64,000 nucleotides of DNA from Stenotrophomonas sp. ASS1 (GCF_004346925.1 NZ_CP031167.1:4236001-4300000); one strand, 5' to 3'; numbered from the stretch's first letter, positions 1 through 8,912 are shown. Numbers and translations: made by a program. Notes: generated by a model from the sequence alone, not told the origin.

Positions 1-1013
1 CCAACGCGCTGACCCAGACGCAGCCCCTGCGCGCCTCCAACGGCGAGAAGTACACACAGGACGCCAACGGGCAGTGGCAAACGCCGGGTTGGGTGTATGG
101 CACCAACCCGGCCGAGGGCAGCATCATCGAGGAGCTCAATCGTACGCGCCAGAGCCAGCAGGCCGGCGTACAGGAGCTGACATCCATGGCCGACATCGCC
201 CGGGCCAACCCCACGCCGACCGAGTACGGCCTGCGCAGCCAGGTGGTGGACGCCTACCGTAGTGCCGGCATTGTGCGCAGTGCCGAAGAGATTGATGACG
301 CCGTAGCCGCCGTTGCCCAGGATCATGCACGCGCCGTGCCCGACTTCGGCACGTTCACGCTGCAGGTACAGAAGGATGGCTCGCTGGCCACACTGGCTGG
401 GAAAGATGACGAGCGCATGCAGATCGTTTCCGTCACCACGCCAAAGGAGATTGCACAGGCACACGTGCAGCGCACGACCTCAGAGCAGGAGCAACAACCT
501 GGGGGTGTCGCACCGAACGCACCTTCGCCACACACCTCCAGGCCTGCCACGCAGCACGACGCTGACGTAGACCGAGACCACAGCACAGCCCTGCGCCCAG
601 GTGGCAGCGGGCTGCTGGAGCAGTTGCGCTCGTCGGTAGCCATGCTGGATGAAAAGAACAACAAGCCGTGGGACCAGAGCAGCGACCGCCTGCTGGCCAG
701 CGCCTACCGGCTTGCGGCAGACGCCGGGTTCAAGCCCGGCGACAAGGTAGACATGGCATTGAGTGAAGCCACCGAAACCCGTGCTGCGGGTACCACGCTG
801 TTCGTGACACGCTCCGGGCCGGGAGCGTCATCGGACCCCGCCGCCAACCGGGTGCAGATGCCAACACAGGACGCCCTGGCGATCGCACCGGAGCAGCAGT
901 ATGCAGCGGCCAACCGGAGCCTCGGCGCTCAGGACCGGGAGCAGTCGCAGCAGCTGGCGCAAGCGCAGGAGCGGCAGCAGGAAGAGAGCCGGCAGGGGCC
1001 ACGGATGGGCTGA
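1..1013 (+). CDS. XVIPCD-containing type IV secretion effector (X-Tfe), 5'-truncated
   Basis: The reading frame is open from the first codon of the window (frame 3), so the N-terminal effector domain lies outside and the apparent GTG start at 93 is internal. The C-terminal part has the hallmarks of the XVIPCD signal, which docks effectors to VirD4 of the bactericidal Xanthomonadales type IV secretion system. These are a GLRSQ segment, WDQSSDRLLASA, an AAGTTLFV strand, the DPAANRVQMPTQDAL motif and a Q/E-rich tail (AQERQQEE). Family knowledge: such proteins are injected into rival bacteria, and the enzymatic part is N-terminal. Which toxin activity this one carries cannot be seen here. The cognate immunity gene usually lies upstream, also outside the window. 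Confidence 0.8.
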   Translation, partial: NALTQTQPLRASNGEKYTQDANGQWQTPGWVYGTNPAEGSIIEELNRTRQSQQAGVQELTSMADIARANPTPTEYGLRSQVVDAYRSAGIVRSAEEIDDAVAAVAQDHARAVPDFGTFTLQVQKDGSLATLAGKDDERMQIVSVTTPKEIAQAHVQRTTSEQEQQPGGVAPNAPSPHTSRPATQHDADVDRDHSTALRPGGSGLLEQLRSSVAMLDEKNNKPWDQSSDRLLASAYRLAADAGFKPGDKVDMALSEATETRAAGTTLFVTRSGPGASSDPAANRVQMPTQDALAIAPEQQYAAANRSLGAQDREQSQQLAQAQERQQEESRQGPRMG

Positions 1014-1207
1014 TGGCGGCGGTTCTGGCTGATCAACGTCGATCCACTTGATACCGGGCGAGTTCCGGCGCTCACATTGCAGAGACTGGTCGCCGCATAG
1101 GAACAAGGCACGCTCCGGGCACCTGTCGGAATCCTCCTAGCTGCGTCGCCAACAAACCCCGATATCCCTGCGCAGAGCGCCTGCCACACCATCAAACATC
1201 CCTCCGC

Positions 1208-1431
1208 AGGAAGCCACACATGAGCCTGGCGCTGGTCCACAGCCGTGCCCGCGCCGGGGTCGACGCCCCGCTGGTGCGGGTCGAAGTGCATCTCTCTGGC
1301 GGCCTGCCTGTCACGCAGATCGTGGGCTTGGCCGAGACCAGTGTGCGCGAATCACGCGAGCGCGTGCGAGCCGCCCTGCTCTGCGCGCGCTTCGACTTTC
1401 CGCAGCGGCGCATCACGTTGAACATCGCGCC
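1208..1431 (+). repeat. Left copy of comM 5' direct repeat (island boundary)
   Basis: This segment repeats 10266-10489 without any indel (constant offset 9058 bp). Over the coding part I count 14 mismatches in 212 positions (about 93% identity), mostly at third codon positions. Weaker similarity extends upstream to about 1135/10195 (shared CCTAG-GCGTC block). Homology stops abruptly at 1431, which marks the left junction of the inserted lower-GC DNA. Confidence 0.85.
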
Positions 1432-1483
1432 TCGAGCATGTCGCACCTTGGCGTCGTCGGGCTGCGGGCTCGGCTTCACCTAA
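1220..1483 (+). pseudogene. Truncated 5' fragment of comM
   Basis: The first ~70 codons match the N terminus of the intact ComM at 10278 (M-LALV-SRARAGVDAPLVRV, then the GLAETSVRESRERVRAAL segment). After residue ~70 the frame runs into unrelated DNA and ends at 1483. It lacks the AAA+ ATPase core entirely and cannot be functional. Differences from the intact copy are mainly synonymous (14 changes in 212 bp, three of them amino-acid changes). That pattern suggests a second allele from another lineage, not a decaying recent duplicate. Confidence 0.85.
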
Positions 1484-1489
1484 AATGGG

Positions 1490-2704
1490 TCAGAGCGAGC
1501 GGATCGCCTCTAGGGGCGTGATTGCTGAGGCCTTCAGTGCCGGAACCAGGACCGCTGCTTGGCCTAGCAACCACAATGCTATAGCACTCACCGGCAAGTA
1601 GGCTGCCGGTAGCCTTGGCAACTCGTAGAACCGCATTAGGCCAATATTCATCGCGTAGGAAAGGACCAGTCCAACCGCAATGCCGAGACTGACGATCAGA
1701 AAATTCTCGATCTGGAAGTAACGCAGAATATCCGATCGCGTGGCCCCTAAAGCACGACGAATGCCGATCTGCTTCCGGCGCTGCTCTACCCAATAGCTGG
1801 CCAAGCCCACAATTCCCAATGCAGTGGCCCCAAGAAGGGCAATGATCACTGCGGCAAGCAACCCCATCATGACCTTGGCACCGCGAAAGTGGTCTGACCT
1901 GAGTTCGGAGACCGGGCGACTGGCAGAATGGTCAAAAACCACATCAGGTGCAGCCGCCGATATAGCCCTCCCTACTTGGCCAAAGATCTGCGGAAGATCT
2001 TCCGGATTGGCTCGCACCAGGTATCTGCCAGCGAGCCGAGGCCCGGCCAATGCTGGAACGATGAGCGACCAGTCATTGCCCAATGCCTCTCCCAATCCCG
2101 GTTGAGAGACAGCAAGGTGGTCGACGGTACCTATTACCGTGAATCGGGTATCCATGGCCCAAATGCTTTGGCCGATTGCGCTTTGCCCCGGCCAATAGCG
2201 ATCGGCCAACTGCCGAGTCACCAGCACCGGGGCGTTGGATGGGACGTACTGCTCGATGGGCGCATACTCGGCCGGCTCCGGCATACGACCAGACACCACA
2301 TTCAAACCGAGCAACTTCAGCGCCACAGCATCCCCAAGGTAGAAATCCAGAACACCGCCAGAGCGCTCAAGCGCTTCGTCAGTGTTCACACCGGCACGGA
2401 CTCCAGGATCGCCAAAGGGAACAGCACTAATGGCGCCCACAGCCTCCACACCTGGAATAGCCCGGATAGCGTTCATCACACGGGCGTTGATGTCATGTGC
2501 GTCTTCTGCGCTGAATCCGGAGAGCTGGACGATCCCAAGTGACGACTCCTGAACGCCACTATCAAGGTTGAGCGCTCGACTCTTCTCCATGAACATGAAG
2601 ATTGCGTTGCATAGAACTGCACACGCTAAGGCTATCTCAATGGTGATCAAGAATGTGGCCAGTTTGTGCTTCTTCAGCGCCGCCACGATGATTCCAACTT
2701 GCAT
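1490..2704 (-). CDS. FtsX/MacB-like ABC transporter permease, second of a pair
   Basis: The start is set at ATG 2704 (MQVGIIVAALKKHKL), preceded by AAGGAG seven bases upstream; the open frame extends further but the extra residues look non-coding. The 404-residue product has the MacB/FtsX architecture: one N-terminal membrane segment (about residues 15-40), a large extracytoplasmic domain, and three C-terminal membrane segments with the family signature EQRRKQIGIRRALGAT. Such permeases work as dimers with a separate LolD/MacB-type ATPase and act by mechanotransmission across the periplasm. No separate ATPase gene lies nearby. It starts 11 bp after the first permease, so the two probably form a heterodimer. 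In this cluster they may provide export or self-protection; that is inference. Confidence 0.82.
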   Translation of the reverse strand: MQVGIIVAALKKHKLATFLITIEIALACAVLCNAIFMFMEKSRALNLDSGVQESSLGIVQLSGFSAEDAHDINARVMNAIRAIPGVEAVGAISAVPFGDPGVRAGVNTDEALERSGGVLDFYLGDAVALKLLGLNVVSGRMPEPAEYAPIEQYVPSNAPVLVTRQLADRYWPGQSAIGQSIWAMDTRFTVIGTVDHLAVSQPGLGEALGNDWSLIVPALAGPRLAGRYLVRANPEDLPQIFGQVGRAISAAAPDVVFDHSASRPVSELRSDHFRGAKVMMGLLAAVIIALLGATALGIVGLASYWVEQRRKQIGIRRALGATRSDILRYFQIENFLIVSLGIAVGLVLSYAMNIGLMRFYELPRLPAAYLPVSAIALWLLGQAAVLVPALKASAITPLEAIRSL

Positions 2705-2715
2705 GGCACACTCCT

Positions 2716-4035
2716 TCAAAGCAGCTTCAGCTGGGTAACCGGCTGGATAAAACTCGCTCGATACGCGGGAATCGCACCCGCCAAGAGGCTTGTGAGCAAA
2801 GATAGAATGACTGTGACCAGAAACATTGCGATGTCCAGGTGCACCAGATCTGCGTATGCTACTGGCTGGATGCGTATCATCCACAAGCCAAGTAACGTTA
2901 GGAACAAGCCAAGCACGCCGCCCAAAGCACCGATTAGACCGGCCTCGACCAGACACTGCGTGAAGATAGCGACTCTGCTCGCTCCCAACGCGCGACGCAG
3001 GCCGATCTCTCCGCCGTGTCTCATGAACTTCGCAAGCAGCAAGCCGACTACGTTTGCGAGGCAGATCAGAAGGAACGCGAGGGCCAAAACCGTCTGCACT
3101 TTTACGTCGCTGGGAACTACCTGATTGAAGTCCAGCCATTCCATCAGAGACCTCAACCGGGTGTTGTCGTCGTGCTTGATACGTCCAAGGCGCTTCTGCT
3201 CAGCTGCATAGTTACGGAGGAAGCGATCGTATCCCTGAACGCGCTCCGGACCACTCAACTTTACCCATAGCGCGACCGCGACACAGGGCGAGCTCTCGAG
3301 AACACCAGGACGATCTGGGGTAGCCCAACAGGTAAACGGTTGGAAGTCGCCCTCGTTGATCTCGAGGCTAGCTGAGAGAGGAAGAAACACATCGTCCGCT
3401 ACACCGTAGAAGCCGGATGTCTCACCACCAGAGAAGCGCCCACCTCTGATCTTGTAGAACAGTGGGGAAGGACGCCATGGGCCTAGAACACCGATGATCT
3501 GAAGATTCGTGTCTTTGACTCTTAAGCTCTGACCGACACTGTTGCGGCCGCCGAACAACTGCTGGTTGAGTCGATCTGAGATCACTGCGACACGGCTGCG
3601 ACGCGCGTCATCCTCAGCACCCCAAGCGCGCCCGTACTGTAGCGGCACGTCGAACATCGTAAAGAATTCTGAAGTTGTTGAGATCGAAGAGATCATCAGC
3701 GGTGCTCCGCTAGGAAGCTCTGACCTAACCTTGACGGGATTGGATACCACCATCGCCTGGCTGTCCGCCTGCTTGGCCGACCATAGATCAAATGCGGTGC
3801 GGTAATCCATTACATCATAGGGCTCACGTCCTTTGGACTCTGGGTTCACATCAACTTGAGGGTAATAGATGTGCCCGCTCTTGCCTGGAAGAGGGTCTCC
3901 AGACAGGATGTGCATGACTGTGAGGGTTGTCATGCTCGCTCCGATGCCAACCGATATCGCCAGAATCACCAATCCAGTGATGACCTTGTTCCTTGCGGCG
4001 TTATGCAGCGCAACTTTCACGTAATAGCCAAACAT
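2716..4035 (-). CDS. FtsX/MacB-like ABC transporter permease, first of a pair
   Basis: Product of 439 residues starting at ATG 4035, with a strong AGGAGGG Shine-Dalgarno sequence. The N terminus MFGYYVKVALHNAARNKV is typical of MacB-PCD permeases. It is followed by a membrane helix, a ~250-residue periplasmic domain and three C-terminal helices that include the GGEIGLRRALGASR coupling motif. It precedes a second permease of the same fold (11 bp gap) and follows the fused ABC exporter gene by 55 bp on the same strand, so all three are probably co-transcribed with lanKC. The pair has no dedicated nucleotide-binding subunit in the cluster. Role in lanthipeptide secretion or immunity is inferred from position only. 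Confidence 0.82.
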   Translation of the reverse strand: MFGYYVKVALHNAARNKVITGLVILAISVGIGASMTTLTVMHILSGDPLPGKSGHIYYPQVDVNPESKGREPYDVMDYRTAFDLWSAKQADSQAMVVSNPVKVRSELPSGAPLMISSISTTSEFFTMFDVPLQYGRAWGAEDDARRSRVAVISDRLNQQLFGGRNSVGQSLRVKDTNLQIIGVLGPWRPSPLFYKIRGGRFSGGETSGFYGVADDVFLPLSASLEINEGDFQPFTCWATPDRPGVLESSPCVAVALWVKLSGPERVQGYDRFLRNYAAEQKRLGRIKHDDNTRLRSLMEWLDFNQVVPSDVKVQTVLALAFLLICLANVVGLLLAKFMRHGGEIGLRRALGASRVAIFTQCLVEAGLIGALGGVLGLFLTLLGLWMIRIQPVAYADLVHLDIAMFLVTVILSLLTSLLAGAIPAYRASFIQPVTQLKLL

Positions 4036-4090
4036 CTAAGCAACCCTCCTGTGCTGTCCCACCTGTTCTGCGCCGGCCCATGGGGTCCGA

Positions 4091-5695
4091 CTAAGCCTGC
4101 TGGACTGCGTTCTCATCCATAGTCCCAGCACTCTCTGACTCAAGCGCAAGAGTTGTATCAAACAGATTTCGGTACTCGATTCCGCCGTGCATGATCATTA
4201 TCAGTATTTTGCCTTTCGTGATCGTCATGATCATATCCATGGCGATACGTTGGATGCCGGCGTCCAGGTTCGCAAGTGGCTCGTCCAATACATAGAGATC
4301 GGCCCTCTTGCTAAGTGCCATGGCCAAGGCAACCTTCTGTTGCTGACCCGCAGACAGCTGGTCAGGATAGGCCTCAAGAATCTCTGAAGAAAATACAGCC
4401 AGTGTTTTCAGAAGCTCTACGTCAACCCCAAGGTCCTTTATGGCGAGAGGAGGAAATGCGAGCGGCAGAGTGGATGAGCTGATTCGTGCAGGCAGTGAAA
4501 GACTACCTGCTGTGGGCAGCAGGTGCCTCGCGAGGATGTTGGCAAGTGTGGTCTTTCCAGAGCCGTTGTCACCAGTGACGAGAACCCTCTGCCCCCGATC
4601 AATGACTGTGGATACATTTCGAAGAACGCTGGTTTGGCCGAAGCTAAAGGACAAGCGATCGGCTATGACACTTTCTGAATACTTAAATTCAGACGATTTT
4701 CGCAACTCAAGAAACCCTGAAACTCGATGAACCGTGGCGCCGTAGCTCTTCAGATCTGCCCAGTTCTTGAAGATGGCAATTAGGGTTGTAGCCGCACGCC
4801 AGAATGCGTTCATGAATGCAATGAACGAACCAAATGTCATCTTCTTCTGAAAGACAAATAGCGCACCAACGAATATCGAGCAGACATCCGACAGAACCAT
4901 CGTCAGATCACTTGCGCCTTGAAGTGTGCGCACCACCTTGAATCGACTGTAGCCTGCATCCAAGAGGCCGTGCATGCCTCTATCGAACGAACTCAACGTC
5001 TTGCTTGTCAATCCGAACGTCCCCACCATCTTCAGGCTTCCAACAGCTCTGGCAAGGACAACCAGAACCTGGGCTTCCTTTTCCCGCTCCGTAGATGTCA
5101 AAGCACTGATGCGTTTGCCGACCACCAAGCTGACAATCGTGGCAATTGGGATGATTGCGGCAAGAACTGCGAAGGCCTTCCATGAGATGTAGAGCAGTGC
5201 TATGACCAAGGCCACAAGCATGGAGATCTTGACTGCAACTCCTCTGACCAAGGCAAGCATTGGTACCAGACCATCCTTTACGTCAGATCTGATCCGCGAA
5301 ATGTAGTATCCCACTCCGTTTCGCAGGAAGTCTTCGTAGCGTTCACTGTAGAAGACGCGCAGAAGTTCCTCACTGACTCGCCTCACAATGCGATTGTCCA
5401 ATCGCTGCTGCCAAAGCGAAGTCACGTAGGCACCCACGTTGAGCGACACACCTAGCGCAAGATAGCCAAGGATCAGGTACATCAAACGCGAAAAATCGCC
5501 CCTCAACGACGCCTCATCAAGAATCGCCTTGATCAGGAGGGGGGGTATCAGACCTTCAAATGCACCAATTGCACAGGAGGTGATCGTCACCGCCACGTAC
5601 TCATTCCGGTTCTCGCCTAGCAAACGCGAGAAGTCACGCCATGGTGTGTGGCCGCGGCCAGGATCCACCGCAGTGCTGCCGCTCGGCGTACTCAT
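4091..5695 (-). CDS. ABC exporter, fused membrane and ATPase domains (LanT-like)
   Basis: The start is chosen at the ATG overlapping the lanKC stop (ATGA at 5695-5692), a classic translational-coupling arrangement; a start 6 codons upstream is also open. The 534-residue protein has an ABC type-1 membrane domain (about residues 35-320). Its ATPase domain shows Walker A GDNGSGKTT (375-383), signature LSAGQQQK (447-454), Walker B LYVLDEP (467-473) and an H-loop His near 503. No N-terminal C39 peptidase domain is present, so leader removal must occur elsewhere, as is usual for class III lanthipeptides. The expected Q-loop glutamine is not visible between Walker A and the signature. Most likely it exports the modified peptides. 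Confidence 0.85.
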   Translation of the reverse strand: MSTPSGSTAVDPGRGHTPWRDFSRLLGENRNEYVAVTITSCAIGAFEGLIPPLLIKAILDEASLRGDFSRLMYLILGYLALGVSLNVGAYVTSLWQQRLDNRIVRRVSEELLRVFYSERYEDFLRNGVGYYISRIRSDVKDGLVPMLALVRGVAVKISMLVALVIALLYISWKAFAVLAAIIPIATIVSLVVGKRISALTSTEREKEAQVLVVLARAVGSLKMVGTFGLTSKTLSSFDRGMHGLLDAGYSRFKVVRTLQGASDLTMVLSDVCSIFVGALFVFQKKMTFGSFIAFMNAFWRAATTLIAIFKNWADLKSYGATVHRVSGFLELRKSSEFKYSESVIADRLSFSFGQTSVLRNVSTVIDRGQRVLVTGDNGSGKTTLANILARHLLPTAGSLSLPARISSSTLPLAFPPLAIKDLGVDVELLKTLAVFSSEILEAYPDQLSAGQQQKVALAMALSKRADLYVLDEPLANLDAGIQRIAMDMIMTITKGKILIMIMHGGIEYRNLFDTTLALESESAGTMDENAVQQA

Positions 5696-8436
5696 TCTTG
5701 CCCTATTCCCCACTCAGGCCCTTCCATGAGGGTAGGGCCCAGCTGATGGCCTGCCTGCACCTTCAAGAAGGGGGCGTCCAAGATGTCCAGACAGAATTCA
5801 TCGGGATACGGCGAACTCAGTCGATGCAAGGCCCGGATAGCCCCAGCAACACCTGTGGCGTAGTCACAGGAAATGCGAAACAGGTTCTCTCCCGGTATCG
5901 CCGCTGTGTCATCGTCGCCAAAAACATAGATGTCGGTCAGCCCCTCATAAGGGCGATTGGCCAGATTCAGGTACTTTGCATCTCCTGAATACACATAGGC
6001 ATCTACCAGAGTGTCTATCAATCCGGCAAGGCCGTAAATAAGACCCGGAAATCCGGAATACTTGCGGTAGAGATCCAAGGCCAGAGATTCAACTACATCC
6101 CAGAGACCGTACCTGATGGCGACTTTTATAATGCCTGCGGTACCCTGCTCCACGTAGGGTTCGTAGGTGGTTAGGCCAGTAGGTGCGGCGGCAAACGTGG
6201 TGATACCTGCCTCCAGCTCGTTTCCCTTCGACAGGTCGTAGGCCAGTGCCAACTCTCCTATCGCCCTCCACTTAGAATCGCCGGTCACTTGAGACAGCCG
6301 GAGGAAGAAAAGCGCCACTCCGGATTGACCATAGCCGAGTCCTACTCGAATGACGCCGTCGTCCTCCCAATAGATTCCGTTCTCCGTACGAACCGCAGAT
6401 GATTTCAGCTGCAGACCGAGCTCTAAGGCAGTTTCCAGATAGTTCGTGACTTGCGAGGCAAGAAAGGCTGCCAGATTCGCCATTCCGATGCCGGCTGCTC
6501 CGTAGTAGAACGAGATCTGGCCCTTCGAAACTGAACTTCTGTTGGCCATGTCAATGAAGCCAAGCCCGACAGAATCGTAGCCCATGGCCAAATGGGCCCA
6601 TCCGATTCCCGCCAGCCCCGTCAGCACACCGGGCGCTGTGTTCGCCTCATGAAGACGTCCTGCATCCGAAAAGTGCCGCTCGAGTACTTCATTGGCCACC
6701 TCGGCACCGGCGCGTGTGAGTGCGTAGATTACGCCGGAGGAACCAAATCCCAAGCTAGTTGCATTTGTGGAGAGAGCAAAGGGGTCACAAGGAAACAGCG
6801 TGTACTTCGAATTCAGTCGATAGTTCATCAGAACGAACCTAGACAACCGTTCTATCAAGTGCTCCACTGGCTCAGAAGAAGCCTCGCGCATACCGTACGG
6901 CTCATCTATTGAGGCTCCTACCTGTAGCCTTTCTTCGGCCTCGCGAAGATCGATCCGTCCCTGCGCGAGACCACGAATCACATCGAGCACCGGGGTCCCT
7001 TCCCAGCCGATATCCTGGACGAGAATGGGAAGGACGTTGTCGAAGAGGTCGTCTCTGACATACGCCATCGCCACGATCGGAAACATGGAGTACATCATGA
7101 TCGCCGAAACGGCGTACAGGTCATCCTCGATGCTGCTTACCTTTGTCCTGCTCTTCATCTTGCTTCTGAATCCAGGTGTATGGATGTCGTCGGATTCTCC
7201 ATGAGACGGTCGGAATGCAGCTTCCAGGTCAATCAACCGCACCTCCAGGGATTCCTTCTTAACCAGAATATTTGGGGGTGACAGATCGCCAATAACCATT
7301 CCTGCCCTATGCGCCAGATCAACGACTCTGAAGAGATTAATGAAGATCGTTCGATACATACCATAGAACTTCTCACTGTCTGCCACCGTTGGGCGCACCG
7401 TCATCAGCGGCGAGAACTGGAGCATGACCTGCCGCATGTCGAGAGCATCGAAATGCTCCTCAACGAGGTAGAAATTCTCCCAATCCCAGAACGAGTCCAA
7501 GACTGCAGGGGCGACTCCCAGCGGACTGAGGATGCTCAGATTCGACATCTCTCTTTCCAGGCGGGTGGTTGCATCTCCGCCATTTTCATAGAGCTCCACA
7601 TGGGGCCTGGCCTCCTTGATGACGACTTGGCGACCGGTGAGAGTGTCCTTTGACAGGTACACTCCACCAGTGTTCGAGAAGCCCAGCGCGCTCTCGATCA
7701 AGTAGCGACCGTTGTTCAAGACCATCTCCCCTGTTTCCTCTTCCTCGGCAGGGAAGGGGTCCTGAGCCCACTCAGGAGTCTCGAAGTACGGGGTCCGATG
7801 ATCAGGGACATGGTCTCCTGACGGTGAAACAAGCATCGGGATCATTCTTCCCATGAAGTCCAGACGGTTCACTTGGATGATGCCGCCGTACCGGTAGTAG
7901 ATACAGCGGCTGTCTTTGTAGCGCTTGTCGGACAGGATGTAAGATCCGACATTCGCCCCCACCTCTTGGTACATCAGCTCGATGAGTTCTTTGAACTCAG
8001 TCTCCGTATGTGGGTAGACCGTAATGAACTTCCCAGATCCACCTCGGGGCCAACGCTTGGATGTCATCATCCTCATCGTGCGGCGGTCGTTGGCGAACTT
8101 AAACTCCACATCACGCTGAAGCAGAAGCTCAGCAACACGCTGAAGAATCTGCTTGCAGTTATCTTCGATTGCTGACAAATGGATCTTCCAACCCTGAGCT
8201 GGAAGCGACCGCGAGCCAGACCTCGCGAGTGGCAAGACATGGGACCACACTCCGATCCGGCGAATGCCCCAGCCTTGCCCATGCGCCACTAGAAGCTGAT
8301 CAACAATCGACACTAGCTCATCGCTCGGCCTGTAATGCTCGTAGTTCGGCTCGTAGAAGCGCTCGTCGCTGCTGATGAAGTTGACCTTGTCAACATGCCG
8401 CAGCTCGCGCAGCGTAGGTTTTCTGGAAGACATCAC
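5692..8436 (-). CDS. lanKC: Class III lanthionine synthetase (LanKC)
   Basis: The 914-residue protein has the three-part LanKC layout. The N-terminal lyase region (about 1-235) contains the family's GWKIHLSA block, an FKFA segment and a PEWAQDPF linker. A Ser/Thr kinase domain (about 240-500) has VVIKEARP (Lys274), the catalytic loop HRAGMVIGDLSPPN (Asp384) and metal-binding LIDLE (Asp403). A LanC-like cyclase follows (about 555-890). The positions where LanC and class IV enzymes hold zinc ligands read EQG (near 764) and IYG (800-802), with no Cys or Cys-His. That absence places it in class III, where labionin or lanthionine rings form without zinc. Three precursor genes lie directly upstream on the same strand and the exporter is translationally coupled downstream. 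Confidence 0.93.
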   Translation of the reverse strand: MMSSRKPTLRELRHVDKVNFISSDERFYEPNYEHYRPSDELVSIVDQLLVAHGQGWGIRRIGVWSHVLPLARSGSRSLPAQGWKIHLSAIEDNCKQILQRVAELLLQRDVEFKFANDRRTMRMMTSKRWPRGGSGKFITVYPHTETEFKELIELMYQEVGANVGSYILSDKRYKDSRCIYYRYGGIIQVNRLDFMGRMIPMLVSPSGDHVPDHRTPYFETPEWAQDPFPAEEEETGEMVLNNGRYLIESALGFSNTGGVYLSKDTLTGRQVVIKEARPHVELYENGGDATTRLEREMSNLSILSPLGVAPAVLDSFWDWENFYLVEEHFDALDMRQVMLQFSPLMTVRPTVADSEKFYGMYRTIFINLFRVVDLAHRAGMVIGDLSPPNILVKKESLEVRLIDLEAAFRPSHGESDDIHTPGFRSKMKSRTKVSSIEDDLYAVSAIMMYSMFPIVAMAYVRDDLFDNVLPILVQDIGWEGTPVLDVIRGLAQGRIDLREAEERLQVGASIDEPYGMREASSEPVEHLIERLSRFVLMNYRLNSKYTLFPCDPFALSTNATSLGFGSSGVIYALTRAGAEVANEVLERHFSDAGRLHEANTAPGVLTGLAGIGWAHLAMGYDSVGLGFIDMANRSSVSKGQISFYYGAAGIGMANLAAFLASQVTNYLETALELGLQLKSSAVRTENGIYWEDDGVIRVGLGYGQSGVALFFLRLSQVTGDSKWRAIGELALAYDLSKGNELEAGITTFAAAPTGLTTYEPYVEQGTAGIIKVAIRYGLWDVVESLALDLYRKYSGFPGLIYGLAGLIDTLVDAYVYSGDAKYLNLANRPYEGLTDIYVFGDDDTAAIPGENLFRISCDYATGVAGAIRALHRLSSPYPDEFCLDILDAPFLKVQAGHQLGPTLMEGPEWGIGQE

Positions 8437-8501
8437 GCGCTATCCTTGGAGATGATCGGCCCGCAGTCTCCAACCGAGCACTGGCAGCCGGCATTGTCAT
8501 G

Positions 8502-8529
8502 GGAGGGCGCCAGATATCCGGCGCCCTCC
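8502..8529 (-). terminator. Perfect hairpin between last precursor gene and lanKC
   Basis: Ten-base perfect inverted repeat GGAGGGCGCC / GGCGCCCTCC with an 8-base loop, 11 bp after the stop of the nearest precursor gene and 65 bp before lanKC. No T-run follows on the minus strand, so it resembles an mRNA-stabilising or partial-termination hairpin more than a full terminator. Such elements often keep precursor mRNA in excess over the enzyme mRNA. Confidence 0.7.
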
Positions 8530-8539
8530 TTTAGGTCAA

Positions 8540-8662
8540 CTACTGCAGTTTCTGCTCCTCCGTGGGGCCGCAGCATGAATGGGTCGAACTGGTAGAGCTG
8601 TTGCCCATCAGGCTTAACGAGGTATCCAGAGACAGGCGCTGCAGATTCAGTACACGATTCAT
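8540..8662 (-). CDS. Class III lanthipeptide precursor peptide 1
   Basis: A 40-residue ORF (ATG 8662, TAG 8540) too short for routine gene calling, with AAGGAG upstream. The leader starts MNRVLNLQRL, containing the L-x-L-Q motif that class III LanKC enzymes recognise. The core NSSTSSTHSCC fits Ser-x2-Ser-x4-Cys, a pattern compatible with labionin or lanthionine formation, and ends in a Cys pair followed by a short tail (GPTEEQKLQ). Leader and core closely match the two other precursor ORFs at 8793-8912 and 9091-9213, while spacers and tails differ, which argues for selection on the peptide. It is the precursor nearest lanKC. Confidence 0.88.
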   Translation of the reverse strand: MNRVLNLQRLSLDTSLSLMGNSSTSSTHSCCGPTEEQKLQ

Positions 8663-8792
8663 TCTTTCTCTCCTTAGTGACTCAAGGTAGCGTCACTCTC
8701 CTTGGCTCATCGTCCCTGGATGAGCGCGCCCCCTGAGTTGGCACTTACTCACGACAGCTGGCGGATCACACGATCAGCTGACGACTCTTGTG

Positions 8793-8912
8793 TTAACGCT
8801 CTCCTTCCACAGGCGTGGCGCAGCAGCTGTGCTGGGAGCTGGTACAGCTGTTGGCAAGCGCAGACACGGTGTTTTCCACAAGCAGTCTCTGCAAGTTGAG
8901 AACTCGATTCAA
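8793..8912 (-). CDS. Class III lanthipeptide precursor peptide 2 (TTG start)
   Basis: A 39-residue ORF beginning with TTG at 8912 in the position where the other two precursors have ATG. The following codons read NRVLNLQRL, identical to the sister leaders, so the TTG assignment rests on alignment. The core is NSCTSSQHSCC and the tail ATPVEGER. An AGAGGA element lies a few bases upstream. It carries a third Cys (position 23) relative to precursor 1, so the ring pattern may differ. The rest of the leader (LVENTVSALA) has diverged most among the three copies. The weak start codon may reduce its dose. Confidence 0.82.
   Translation of the reverse strand: MNRVLNLQRLLVENTVSALANSCTSSQHSCCATPVEGER

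Noticed and set aside
1192..1479. Minus-strand frame over the comM fragment
   Set aside because: Antisense to the clearly homologous comM 5' fragment, with no support.
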